From Chara braunii (taxonomy: Eukaryota; Streptophyta; Charophyceae; Charales; Characeae), in NCBI GenBank assembly GCA_003427395.1, contig BFEA01000621.1, positions 187,680-251,679 on the forward strand: a stretch of DNA of 64,000 bases, read 5' to 3'. Position 1 is the stretch's first letter. Each line of letters starts with the position of its first letter. A program made the position numbers and the translations under genes. The notes under the pieces are model-generated. The model was not told the DNA's origin, made no database searches, and worked only from the letters and a program-made list of their open reading frames with translations. This document shows positions 43,290-53,650 of this stretch, one piece after another.

Positions 43290-44322
43290 ATAGGCTGAAG
43301 GGTTGTGCGAGAAGTCCTCCAACACACTTTCGTGCTCATCGGTTCAACAAAGCACAAGCTGGGGGGAACCCTTCCGGCCTCGTCACGCAGGAGTTGGTCT
43401 GATCCTCCTCGTAATGCACATGGAGCTTCCGCAAGCCGCTCCGGCCGAGTGCGCCAGCCATACCTCTTGCGATCCCCTACGACAGGATAGGGCCTACACG
43501 AGGCACAACATACCTCCACCTTACGGGAGTTGTCACCTCCCTTCGGTGGGTGTATTCCCGCCGAGCTATCCGTCCACAGTACGAAAGCTAATCAGGTGCA
43601 ATAGCAGAAGTGGACCAGCCGAACGCGTTTCTCGTTCGCTGTAGCATAGGGGGTACGCGCAGTCTTACCCCTCTATCGGACCCGCACGCGAACCGACGCC
43701 TTGGGGGGGCTGAGGTCCCAAGCGCGACCCGTCGTCGGTCGACTAGGACGCATCTCACACACCACTTGTACACCAATCTAAAGACATAAATCTTAAAACA
43801 CACACGCACACATACATATACAGGGCGACACGGAACGAACAACTCGACACACTCCTAGTCCCTTCAGTAGCTACCCCATAACTCTTTGATGCGGAAATCG
43901 GATAGGCGTCGTGCACGGGACTTAGTATAAACCGCGAGAATGCAAGACCTCCTTATATCGACTAACAATGCATGAATACGTAAGCAGTCGCAATGATGGC
44001 GTACTATGTAGTGCCCATAATCGAGTGGTCCCTTGTGGATCCGAGTACCGCTTATGACACTAAGGTGTCAGACTCGAAGTACCGTGAAGGTTAACCCCTT
44101 CACGATATTGCACGATTGAAGGAACAACGGTCTCCGCGGCACCTCCGGCCTTTAGGCGGAGTGTCCCGGTGGGTAGGACAAATAGGCTCTGCGTGGGGGG
44201 TGATCCCTTCCATGCAGAGTCTAGGACTTAGGATGTCCTGGACAAGGACCTCGAATCCAGGCCAAGGATCAACGTCCGACTAAGAAACTTTTTAAGAAGC
44301 AAACAACAGTAAACGAAGGGAG
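43290..44322 (-). repeat. LTR family R, copy R3 (3' LTR of minus-strand element B)
   Basis: The reverse complement carries family R blocks: CCCCTACGACAGGATAGG (43479), GCATAGGGGGTAC (43645), GTCGACTAGGAC (43737) and AGTCCCTTC near 43860. Its beginning on the minus strand is TGTTTGCTTCTTAAAAAG (about 44304 downward), comparable to the start of R2. Confidence 0.65.
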
Positions 44323-44336
44323 TCCCCCCCCCTCCC
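44323..44336 (-). promoter_or_regulatory. Putative polypurine tract of element B
   Basis: On the minus strand GGGAGGGGGGGGA lies about 20 bp upstream of the LTR start, the position from which plus-strand DNA synthesis is primed in LTR elements. Confidence 0.45.
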
Positions 44337-46760
44337 TTTCGATCTCGACCCCAATTAAGCCCTTAAGCGTGAGCTCCTTAGGCCATGCAAACACCCAAAC
44401 ATAAATATGTGCGTATATATATAGTGGACAATAAGTATGTGACGATCACTTCTCACAATCATAGTGGGACTTCTCATAGCGATATATATGTATGTGATCG
44501 CAGATAGTCAAATCAAAACATCGAACCACAGAATATATCTGCAATCACATCAAAGAGTCAATCAAAAGTCCACACATTACACGGAGTCAACTTCAACCAT
44601 TCTCTATGCTCATACCCCTCGCTCTAGCCATGGAAACCCTAATCTTTATCCAACCTTCTATAATTAAATACTCAGTACCTTTGTTGAATGACCATTCACT
44701 AAAAGTCTGGGTGAGAAACTTAAATCAAACAATAGAAACCACCAGGGTTAAAGCCTCTTAGGTTGAGTTTTGAGAATCAATTGGAGTTGAGTCGTAGACC
44801 GACGAATCAGCAACCGACGTGTTATTAGTGATAATAGAAGATGATCCTTGTAGGATAAAGCTGTATCTATTCCAGATTTTGAATCAAACGATCAAGAGGA
44901 TCTGTAACACAGGACAGTCCAATACCCAAGCTAAATTCATAAGTGTATGGAGAATAAAACTCCATAGCACATTCTCACTCAAGGTCCTTCTACAAGCTAA
45001 GCCTAGGTCTGTCTCTAAGTCAGTGCTGAATGCAAAGTAGACCTATGACAACATTTCCCCTATTAAGGGTGGATTGTCAGAATTGCCAGATGTCAAAATA
45101 TAATCTATCTTCTTTAAAATAGGAAAACTTCGGTAACGCTTCCCACAGGAAAATAACCTTTTAATAATTTATACTAACTTAAATATACAAACAAAAAAAA
45201 TCTTTAATTCTGGAAAGTCATTAGAGAAAAACACTTTTCAGATTTTTACTCAGTCAGATATGAACCCAGAAACAATTGTGAGGTTAACTAAGGCAAAATT
45301 TAACTGATTTCTTAGTTTTTTAAAAAATTCGGTAACACTCCCGTAAGAAAAGTGTTATTTCAAGATTTATGCAAAGTCAAGTTCAAAAATCCAGAAATAA
45401 TTTTGACTTCTCAAGGTCCAATTTTGTCTGACACCCTGAATTAGTAAAATTTTGGGCAACACTCTTTTTAGAAAATGAGACTTTTCATATTTTTACAAAG
45501 CCATATATAAAAGTTAGACACAGTGAACTTTGAAAAAACAAAATCTAACTAATTCCTTGGTTTTGTAAAAATTTCGACAGCGCTTCTCGTAGAGAAAGTG
45601 GCTTACCAAGATTTATACAAGACCAGGTAGAAGAAATGATCCAAAAAAATGCAGAAATCAACCTAAATAAAATTAGCTAAAAAAATGCAGGAATTGAACT
45701 AATTCCTATCGCTCAAATAACTCAGAAAATGCAGAAATTGAACTAACTCCTATCGCTCAAATAGCTCAGAAAATGCAGAAATTGAACTAACTCTTATCGC
45801 TCTGGCACATGGTGAGCAGCTAAAGCAACTACCTATCAAACTGAAACTCAAACTAAGTAAATAATCTCACTTAGTCACATGCAGGTCAAGCCACAAGGGT
45901 AAGCACTCTCACCATCCCCAAGTAAAGTCCTCATAGATAGTTCATGAAACTTTCAGATGATTTAACTCTTATACCCAACTTACATATGGCATGAAGCTAG
46001 ATCATTCAACTTAGAAACGATGTCTAGCATGCCCTTAGAATATACACGAACAAGTTGCACAACCACTTTTTTCTTCTTTGGGCATATGACTAGACCATTC
46101 AGCTTACAAACAGTGCCTAGTCGCCCATAACTGTTTAATAGCAAAAATTCAATAATTTTCTGACGTTGTTTTCAAAAGAAATGAAAATATCGGAAGGGGC
46201 CTGAGCCATTCAGTTTACAAACAATGCTCAGTTTGCCCATATAACTAAGTATTTTTCTTTATCTTCTTAACGATATGACTTTGTGTTGGGCTATTCATCT
46301 TAGAAACAATGTCCACATGCAAATATAAGTAAAGATACTTCCTGTTATACTCACTTTATACTTTTGTGCGTGGTTTTCAATTCAAAACATTCAACTTAGA
46401 AACAATGCTTAGCCTTAAACAAAAAATCCTCCTAAAAAGTAAAATAAAATACTGAACCATTTAACTTAGAAACAATGTTCAGCCTATCCTTAAACCATTT
46501 AAAGCATGAAGTTAGATTCTTTAATCCAACTTCAGCCAGAGACCCCAAAAGAAACAGACGGACCAAACCATTCACTTAGAAAGAATGTTTGGTCCCAGAG
46601 ACCAGTAAGACAAACCCTCAAAATTAAACACAATAACCAGGTCATTTAACTTAGAAACAATGCCTGGTCCTTCAGAAAAACAGTCAAATAAACAGAGTTC
46701 TGGGCCATTCAACTTAGAAACAATGCCCAGTTCTTGGTTGACCTAGTCAGAAGCATGCAA
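44337..46760 (-). mobile_element. LTR element B internal 3' region (minus strand)
   Basis: 45060-45900 is related to the reverse complement of 38850-40850: GGAATTGAACTAATTCCTATCGCTC here answers the GAG...ATAGGAGTAAGGTCAATTCC of element A. No coding motif. It contains the hairpin array below. The 5' end of element B cannot be found; no minus-strand copy of the LTR occurs further right. Confidence 0.5.
45996..46730. repeat. Array of stem-loops with constant core and covarying arms
   Basis: Nine copies of CATT-YAACTTAGAAAC-AATG or close variants, each flanked by a different pair of complementary arms, with one extra pyrimidine on the 5' side of the inner stem. Arms: GCTAGA/TCTAGC (45996), GACTAG/CTAGTC (46088), CTGAG/CTCAG (46201), GTGT-GGG/TCCACAT (46283), none clear (46374), CTGAA/TTCAG (46452), GACCAAA/TTTGGTC (46561), ACCAGG/CCTGGT (46636), CTGGG/CCCAG (46700). 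Spacing is 64-113 bp. CATT/AATG extends the stem. A tenth, different-loop hairpin (GAAGTT/AACTTC) is at 46506-46531. Confidence 0.85.
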
Positions 46761-49700
46761 ACTGCCTTCCTCCCACCTTCCCCAATTCATTCCTTAGTCA
46801 GCTTTCAGTCAATAATAAAGAAGAAACTTTAGTTTTTCACACGCATTCCTTCCATTTAGTCCGATTAAATCCCGAAAGAAAACAAAATCATAGGGGAACA
46901 CATGCATACAATCAGTCAAACTAAAAGGAGATAGTCAAACATGGGTATAGGCGGTTCATACAGATAGAGAACACCTGTCATTTCTCTGCCTCCATAACCT
47001 CACTTAGGTTTCGACAGAGCTCTCGCAATCGGTGGGTGGACTCCCACAGAGTCTTGTTGCAGTCCTACGGGTTGCAATCCCGCCTGCCGCCTTCCTCTCA
47101 TAACCAGGCTTAAACTTAGAGTCAGAAGGGAAGAAGGAGATAGGGTTGAGACTCTCAGATCCAAGAAAGGTGCTCTCAAACTCATGTGAGAGGACGTTGA
47201 TTCCTTGATACGCTTGAGGGCCCCGCAATGGTGGCCAGAACGCAGCTTGGTCAATTAAACACAACTGCTAACTGTTGACTTCCCTGGCGACCTTCCAAGC
47301 CGCAATAATATTCCCCTTCAACAAGCTCAATTCCCCCCCCGACAAAAGGTTGTGGTCAGGAAAGGCCCTGGCCACCGCTCGAGTCACGGGTCGTGGGGCG
47401 AAGACACAACCCTCTCTCTCTCACGCCACAGCAGAGTGGTAACGACGTAAGGTTATCTCGTTGGCTTTGCAGCATCAGAGAGTGCGCAGATATGGGCTAT
47501 GTAGCCCTCATCAAGCTATAACAAGTACTCAGTCCATGACTGGACTTACACTACTCAGGCTGGTATAAAGGGCAGCGCACCAGTTAATTTGCAAATTCAC
47601 CAACTTCACGGTTGGTCTTAGTTCACTTTCACTGGCTCAACGGACAACACGGGGTCGGGAGGTAAGTCTTCAATCCGTGGCTGGCTCTCCTTGCCGCTTC
47701 GACTAATGCGATAGGCAACCCATTGGTCAGCAGCTGCGCCTGCAATTTCCTCAGTTCGGGCAGCGCATTAGTGAGCAGGTAAGTCTTCAGTCTTATAACT
47801 CACTCCCTCTCTCTTGTTGTCCTGTGTAGGAGAACGAGCTGCGCAGTCGCTAATCTGCAAGCCTGTACTTCAGTGGCTGGCTCTCAGTAACTTCGCATGA
47901 CGGGGCAGACACTACACCGACCCACAGGTAAGCTTCCAGTTCGTGACTGGCCTCAAGCCCTTTCGTTTCGACCGGTTATATAACGTATTGGCCAGTTGGT
48001 AAGGCTGCGGCCTCGCAACCTCCTTCCCTCGTTGCCCTGCTTAATGAGAGAGCACCACATTGATTGGCCTTATAACTGCTCTGTACGGTGCGTTGGGCAG
48101 CACCCCAGTCAACAAGTGAACCTCTAATCCCCACAACCCACCTTATGTTCGTCCTATCGATAAGTCGATCGAGTCAGAACGCACGAACGTGGAAAGTATA
48201 TTGTGTCTGGTCCACCTTCTCTTCGCGAGTACCCTCCCCCTCCTGATGCCTAGACTCCATTCATATCAAATTGGGCTGCAATCTCGTTCATGTGCAGGTA
48301 ATCCCAAAGTTCCAAAGTAACTCAACAAAACCAAATGCTATCGCACAGTCGCGCTCCGGTGCAACAGTGCCTGCCGCGAAAAGCATCATTAGAAGAAGCT
48401 CATCAGTAGCGAGGACTCGGAACATTGGCACGATCGAGACGAACATCAAACCGCCAGCAGGTCTTCACGTTATTCCCATCGATAGTACGAGCTTAAAACC
48501 ACTAAACAGGTAGTCTTCAACCCCACGACGATTCCCACGTTACTCTCGTTCACAGAACGAATAAGAATCGATGAATCTATCGCTAAAACAAGGAACCATA
48601 TATTGCCTTCTACCACCAAGTGGGTGGGCCAAATTGAACACACCTACTATTAAAACATGGAAATATACACGTGTGCGTGAGTATGTGGGTGAAAGAGAGA
48701 GAGTTTTCCGTTGATAGGGTGAGCATTCGACAAGGTAAGTGAAAATCGGAATGATTCTTCCGCAAACAATACGATAGTATTCGTCTCGCTCCGAAACCAG
48801 TCCTCCAGCACGCAGCTCGTTATTGGCACTGATTAAAACTAGACAACTAAACTAGATCTAACACTACCCTTAAGTTCGCAATCCTTGAAAACCCCTATCT
48901 CTAGCTTTTTTCTCTCTCAACTAACTCATAACTTGAAGGAAACCCGTCTTTCCTCTCACACCATATCCTGCTCTTCGAACCTTTTTGCGCACTCCGTTTC
49001 TTCACTAACTCTCTTTCTACTAACTATCCCGCCTTTCTAACCCTGCCATTCGATTCACTTTAGCCTTAAACCTCCAAATCGCCTCTTCGCCCACCCGTTT
49101 TCAGTACGAGTCGAGCGAGCTACGCCTTTTTCACTACGCCCAGTCTACCTCCCGCCATCATCGTCTTCACCTTTTTCGTATTCGCATCAACAGCGTTTCC
49201 CGCTCTGTAGTGTAGACATCAGCGGTTCAACAAAAATCTTCAGAGGGGACCAGACTGTTCGACTAGTCTCTCGCTCCTATACCCTGCTTCATCGAATGAC
49301 TAGCACGGTCGTATCGCCTTTGGCCTCTGCCTTGAGTTGCCCCTACACTTGCCTCACTAAGGTCCAATTCCCACCCCCTTCGATTTTCCTACAGGCCGTC
49401 TCCCACACAGGTTGCAGATCGAGGGATCAAGGGCGCAGGTTTTCCACAATCCTGTAGCATGCGCCTAGGTTAAGTGGGTCTTGGTGTAGGTTTTGTCAGT
49501 AGTAGCAAACATTCAAAATAAAGCTATGAAGTCCGATATTTGGGGGGGGGGGGGTCAAGTGGGCATGCTCACACTCAAACCTCTCGCAACCGATCACAAC
49601 GGACGGGCGGTGCTGCTATCGGGGACCCATGCCCCGGGGTTTCCCTCCCATCGTAGTACGACTAAGTCACACACCGGCTCACTTGCATGTTGACCACCGC

Positions 49701-50180
49701 GGTTCTAGTGCCTCGCCCACCGCATGTACGCACAAGCCATTGGTAAACACACCAATTAGGAGACAAAAATCTTTTTACTCCTAGACTAATCAAAACCAAA
49801 AATCCGGCCGGTAATTGGTGCCAACTTTCACAATCATCAAAGGGGAAACAGATCTCGCGCGCCTTAAGTCTACGCGCCCACACACTCTCTACCCTGGTCA
49901 ACCTTTAGTCAATATAAACCATAGACGCAGCCTCGCCTCGCGCGGTATACTTAAACTCTTAACCAAACTTATCTTCTGTCGCTTGCAAAAACCAGGGCGG
50001 ATACCCTTGTCAGCATATTCGCACCGACAACTTACCGGACCATATTAAGCGACGTCCCCATCGCTTCACAAAATCAGAAAACTACAAGTCCATCCAAAAC
50101 TCCAAATGCTGATATGAAAGGAACCAATCCGATCATCCGATAGGCTCAGGTTTGAGGCCTCCAACAATCCATGTCAACCC
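46761..50180. other. Unassigned DNA; repeated GTAAGT-type splice-donor words
   Basis: No coding motif found. AGGTAAGT, CAGGTAAG or CAGGTA occurs at 47660, 47776, 47935, 48295, 48507 and 48731. At several of these sites TCTTCAATCC-type words and GTGGCTGGCTC follow, indicating diverged tandem units of about 115-160 bp between 47520 and 48000. A run of 13 G is at 49542. Confidence 0.4.
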
Positions 50181-50185
50181 AACTG

Positions 50186-50264
50186 TATGCTGCCAGGATT
50201 CTAACCTGGGTCTCCATTGTCTTGACATTAGGATGCCGGGATACTGAAACTATACTACAACACA
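50186..50264 (-). tRNA. tRNA-Asp-like sequence (pseudogene or SINE head)
   Basis: On the minus strand: acceptor arm TGTGTTG paired with CAGCATA (two G-U), TA, D-arm GTAT-AGTTTCA-GTAT, and a perfect T-arm CCAGG-TTAGAAT-CCTGG. The A-box TAGTATAGT and the B-box (GGTTAGAATCC, one change from GGTTCGAATCC) fit eukaryotic tRNA-Asp. TGTCAAG stands where Asp tRNAs have TGTCACG (anticodon GTC), but the anticodon stem does not pair and there are about 7 extra bases. Probably not a working tRNA. Confidence 0.5.
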
Positions 50265-51190
50265 AGTTCCAATTACCTTCTCAACTGTCCTCTCCATTTT
50301 GCCCTAGATAAACGTTGGCTTCTCTTTAGATGTCCCTAGTCTCTACCCTATAAATAGGGCCGTAACTGGGGACACAGATCCTAACCGAGACCTTTGAAGG
50401 CATTCTTGCCTCCCTCCAATAATTCTCACAATCAAACATATACATAAATGTAAATCTTACCTTAGACCCTTTCTGCAGTCTAGTACAGAAAGGTAAGGTC
50501 TCCATCTTGGCCCACCATAGTCTGGGTGATCGAGCCAGATCTACGACCCACCGCACTGTTATTTTAGCGATAGTGCCCTCACAAGTTGCGCCACGATAGA
50601 CTTTCTTTTGATAAGCATTCAATCAGGACTCAAAAAGACTCAATCGACTTGACTCTTATCCCACGCCGTCTCGCAGGAGTAAAACCCTCCTAGGCAGTCA
50701 CACCCTTTAAGTCTTTACTCCTTTGGCAAGACGCAGACCCGCTGTTCAGGTTACGTCGATCAACAGCTAACACTAGGGGTTGTGCCCTAATGATGCTAAA
50801 CTTTACCGTTAGCTTGATATTCTCATAAATGCCCTAAGATTAACACAAGTGGTTGGACAGTGTATCGCAACAATGCAGGCCTACTGCGGGACTACGCAAA
50901 GGTCTGTCACACATAAAAGGCATTTACCAGCCCTCTGTGGGACAACACATCGGCCACGGCAGCCTCTCTACTTTCACAAAACAAAATCATCGCCAGATTC
51001 ACAAGTTCGTGACCTCCCGGCTTGATCCGAGCAGGGCAGTCACACATCTCAATGACATCTCCCAAAATAAATCATGCTTGCGACCTCCAAAATTTCACCA
51101 ATGGCCAAACAGAACTTGGTCCTTCTTGCCAGACGCTATTATTCAATTAAGTTTTTCATGCCATTAAATCTATTAGAGATGCATTATATG
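50265..51190. other. No gene recognised
   Basis: Low coding potential. CTATAAATAGG at 50348 resembles a TATA box but has no gene attached. Confidence 0.35.
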
Positions 51191-51210
51191 CTAAACACGC
51201 GAATAACTAG

Positions 51211-52329
51211 GTGTTTCATGACAACCCGGCGTTCAAATCGGTGAATGATAAAGTGAAATGGATTGGCCGGCGTCTGGAGCTCTTGAAAAATGGCGCTGAT
51301 CTAGCCCGTGATCAGTTCCTCAACCAACCTGTCTCCAACACGTTATTCACGGTTTTGTGCATGTATGAGACGGATAAACAAATCATAGACAACTGGAAAC
51401 GCCTGCATTGTAACCGTTCGGAAGTTCATATTCACCCATGGACACCACAACGACGCCTAGGGCCGGAGGAGAGAAGGATGCAGCTGATGCAAGATTTCCA
51501 CTGGGTCGAATTTCGTCATATCCCAGTAGAAATCCAAACGGCCTTTGTGCACGACTTTGCCCAAGTGTATGACATTGTCTCGTTCATCGACCCTCTCCCA
51601 TCTAATGTCGCCAAGCGGGATGATGACCTGATGTTGGCCTTGGACTTCCCCCAAGGCCAACCCTTTTCGTTAGACGACGTGATCCCGTATAGGGTGGGAG
51701 GACGGGAATACTTGATCCACAAAGCGCACAAGATCAGGCCATGGTGCTATAAATGTCGTCCTTACGGTCATCTGTGCACCGAATACCCTTGTCCCCTGCA
51801 CCCCCAGAGGAGAGTCAGGCCAACCGAAAGATTGTTGAGGGATCCCATTAAGGGTACACGCTGGAGGACGGTAGAGTCAGGTAATGAAGGATGGGTTTAC
51901 GTTGAAGAGCACTCGAAGGATGGTATCCTGATTGGTTGGATGTGGGAAAGGATGGGAGAACCGGTTTTGGAAACACGCCCCCCAGACACATGGATCCCCC
52001 CGACACCAGTGGAGGATAAACTACATAAGGAGCGTCCCTCGCTGAGGGTCTCTGAAGAGGATACGGGTTGGAAAACTGTTGGGAAGAAAGGGGGGAAACG
52101 TGTCTGGGTCTCAAAAGATCCCCTGGGGGAGTCAGGGCCCCCGGACGACGCGACGATGGTAGAGATGGATGGGGGGGCAGGGGAGGCGACTGTGGCCCCG
52201 AAGGGTATTGAAATGCAAAACAATTTGGGCCCCGAGGCGGAGGGATACGCTCGAGAGGTGGAAGATTGTGGCATAGGGCCCGGAGGCCCTCGAGGAAACA
52301 GTTGGGAAGAAAGGGGAACAACATGTTAG
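51211..52329 (+). pseudogene. LINE (L1-like) ORF1, 5' truncated
   Basis: About 372 codons open after a TAG at 51208; no ATG until residue 50, so the 5' end is missing. The middle (QDFHWVEFRHIPVEIQTAF, VSFIDPLP, LMLALDFPQGQPF) resembles the DUF4283-type RNA-binding region of plant LINE ORF1. It is followed, as in that family, by a zinc knuckle CYKCRPYGHLCTEYPC in which the last Cys is displaced by two residues. The tail is acidic and Gly/Pro-rich. No LINE endonuclease or RT follows, so the copy is a fragment. A host gene is less likely. Confidence 0.6.
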
Positions 52330-52415
52330 CATCCCAAAAGACCCTCTGGGTGAGTCAAGGCCCCTGGACGGCGTGCAAATGGTAGTGATGGGGGGGGGTG
52401 CATTTTCACGAGTTA
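52092..52415 (+). repeat. Internal duplication at the LINE ORF1 3' end
   Basis: 52092-52190 and 52310-52415 share GGGGAA-CG/CA-TGT, CAAAAGA-CCC-CTGGG, GAGTCA-GGCCCC and GATGG repeated in order, ending in a G-run. The second copy lies after the stop. Confidence 0.6.
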
Positions 52416-52562
52416 TTTCCCTACCTTTCCCAATCTGACAACTTCCATCCCCGTTTTTAGGGGAGGGCAGGGGAGAAGAGAGGAAAAGTAGAGAGGGGAG
52501 AGAAAGGAGCAGTCGAGGTCGCGAACGTGGTCGCGACCGTGCACCAAGTTCAAACACTATTT

Positions 52563-53245
52563 GCCTGAATGCAGTCATTCAGGCCAGAGCTGTTAACTGC
52601 AGGGTCAGTAAGGGGAACTTGGTTGGAAACAACCATTTTCCCGCTGAACCTGCACTCAGTGTAAGGCTGAGTGCAAGGAAAAGGGGGAAAAAGAGGGGGG
52701 TAGTTGAGTACAACTGCCACCCTAAGTGTGTGGCTGAGGAGACACAGCCTCAGTCCGTTGATCTGGCTCAGATTAACGGCCCCAGGCAAGTGACGAATTT
52801 TGCCTGGGGGCAGCTGAGGCTGTTGCTGCCCTCCTCAACCAATACAAAACAGGCAGTTGTTCACCAACTGCCTCACACTTGCCTCCAGCTGCCAGTGTGC
52901 GACAACACACTTGCCTCATCGCTGGAGTGCTGGAGAGGAGGTGGGAGTGCTGTCGGAAGAGCTGGAGGACTGTGGAGGAGCGTGACAAATGAGGAGACAA
53001 CCATAGCCTTGGCTAGAACACTCTGCTCCACCCCTTGGTCGGCTGGTCTCAAGGGGGACTCTGCGGCAGCATGGTGAAGAACGGCAGCGGAGCGTGACAA
53101 GGAGCGATGGGGAGCACGACAACTGGTGGAGGTGTGCCGACTGATATTTTCGGCAACCATAACCCATTTTCTGGGGTTATGCCACCGAAATACCACGGCG
53201 TCAGCGCTGCACCTTTATTTTGAGGGGTGACGCTACCGTTTTCAT
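52563..53245. repeat. Dense cluster of perfect short hairpins
   Basis: Successive arms: CTGAAT/ATTCAG, TGGTTG/CAACCA, TGCACTCAG/CTGAGTGCA, CTGAGG/CCTCAG, GTTGATCTG/CAGATTAAC, CCCAGGCAA/TTGCCTGGG, AGGCAGTTG/CAACTGCCT, AGTGTG/CACACT, CCCCTTG/CAAGGGG, TGCCGA/TCGGCA, CATAACCC/GGGTTATG and GCGTCA/TGACGC. Loops are 3-25 bases and unrelated in sequence. No coding function identified. Confidence 0.7.
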
Positions 53246-53249
53246 GCCA

Positions 53250-53650
53250 CGCCGACGGCACGTTGTTTTGAAGAGTGGCGCTGCCGTCTTTTACAGTGGT
53301 ACAGCACGAAGAAGCGCTGCCGTCTTTTTACGGTGGTACGACATAGCGAAGCGCCACCGTCTTTTTGCGGTGGTACTACACGGCGAAGCGCAACCGTTTT
53401 TTTTTATGGTGGTACGACACAGCGAAGCGCCGCCTTTTTTTTTGCGGTGGTACGGCATGACGAAGCGCTGCCGTCTTTTTTACGATGGTATGACACATTG
53501 AAGCGTCGCCGTCTTTTTGCGGTGGTACGACACGGCGAAGGGCTGCCGTTTTTTTTACGGTGGTACGGCACGGCGAAGCACCGCCGTCTTTTTACGGTGG
53601 TACGGAACGGCGGAGCGCTGCCGTTTTCGTTTTTTTACGGGGCACGGCGC
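53250..53650 (+). repeat. Tandem array, ~45-60 bp units, stem with T-run loop
   Basis: About eight units of GGTGGTACG-ACACGGCGAAGCGC-GCCGT plus a run of 5-9 T. In most units CCGT or CCACCG before the T-run pairs with ACGG or CGGTGG after it. Open frames across it (YGGTTRRSA) are repeat artefacts. Confidence 0.8.

Noticed and set aside
45996-46730. CRISPR-like array
   Set aside because: Conserved short element with variable flanks, but the flanks are complementary arms rather than spacers, spacing is irregular, the context is eukaryotic and no cas gene exists.
47000-47264. Two overlapping minus-strand frames of about 85 codons
   Set aside because: No motif, no conservation cue, and mutual overlap in different phases.
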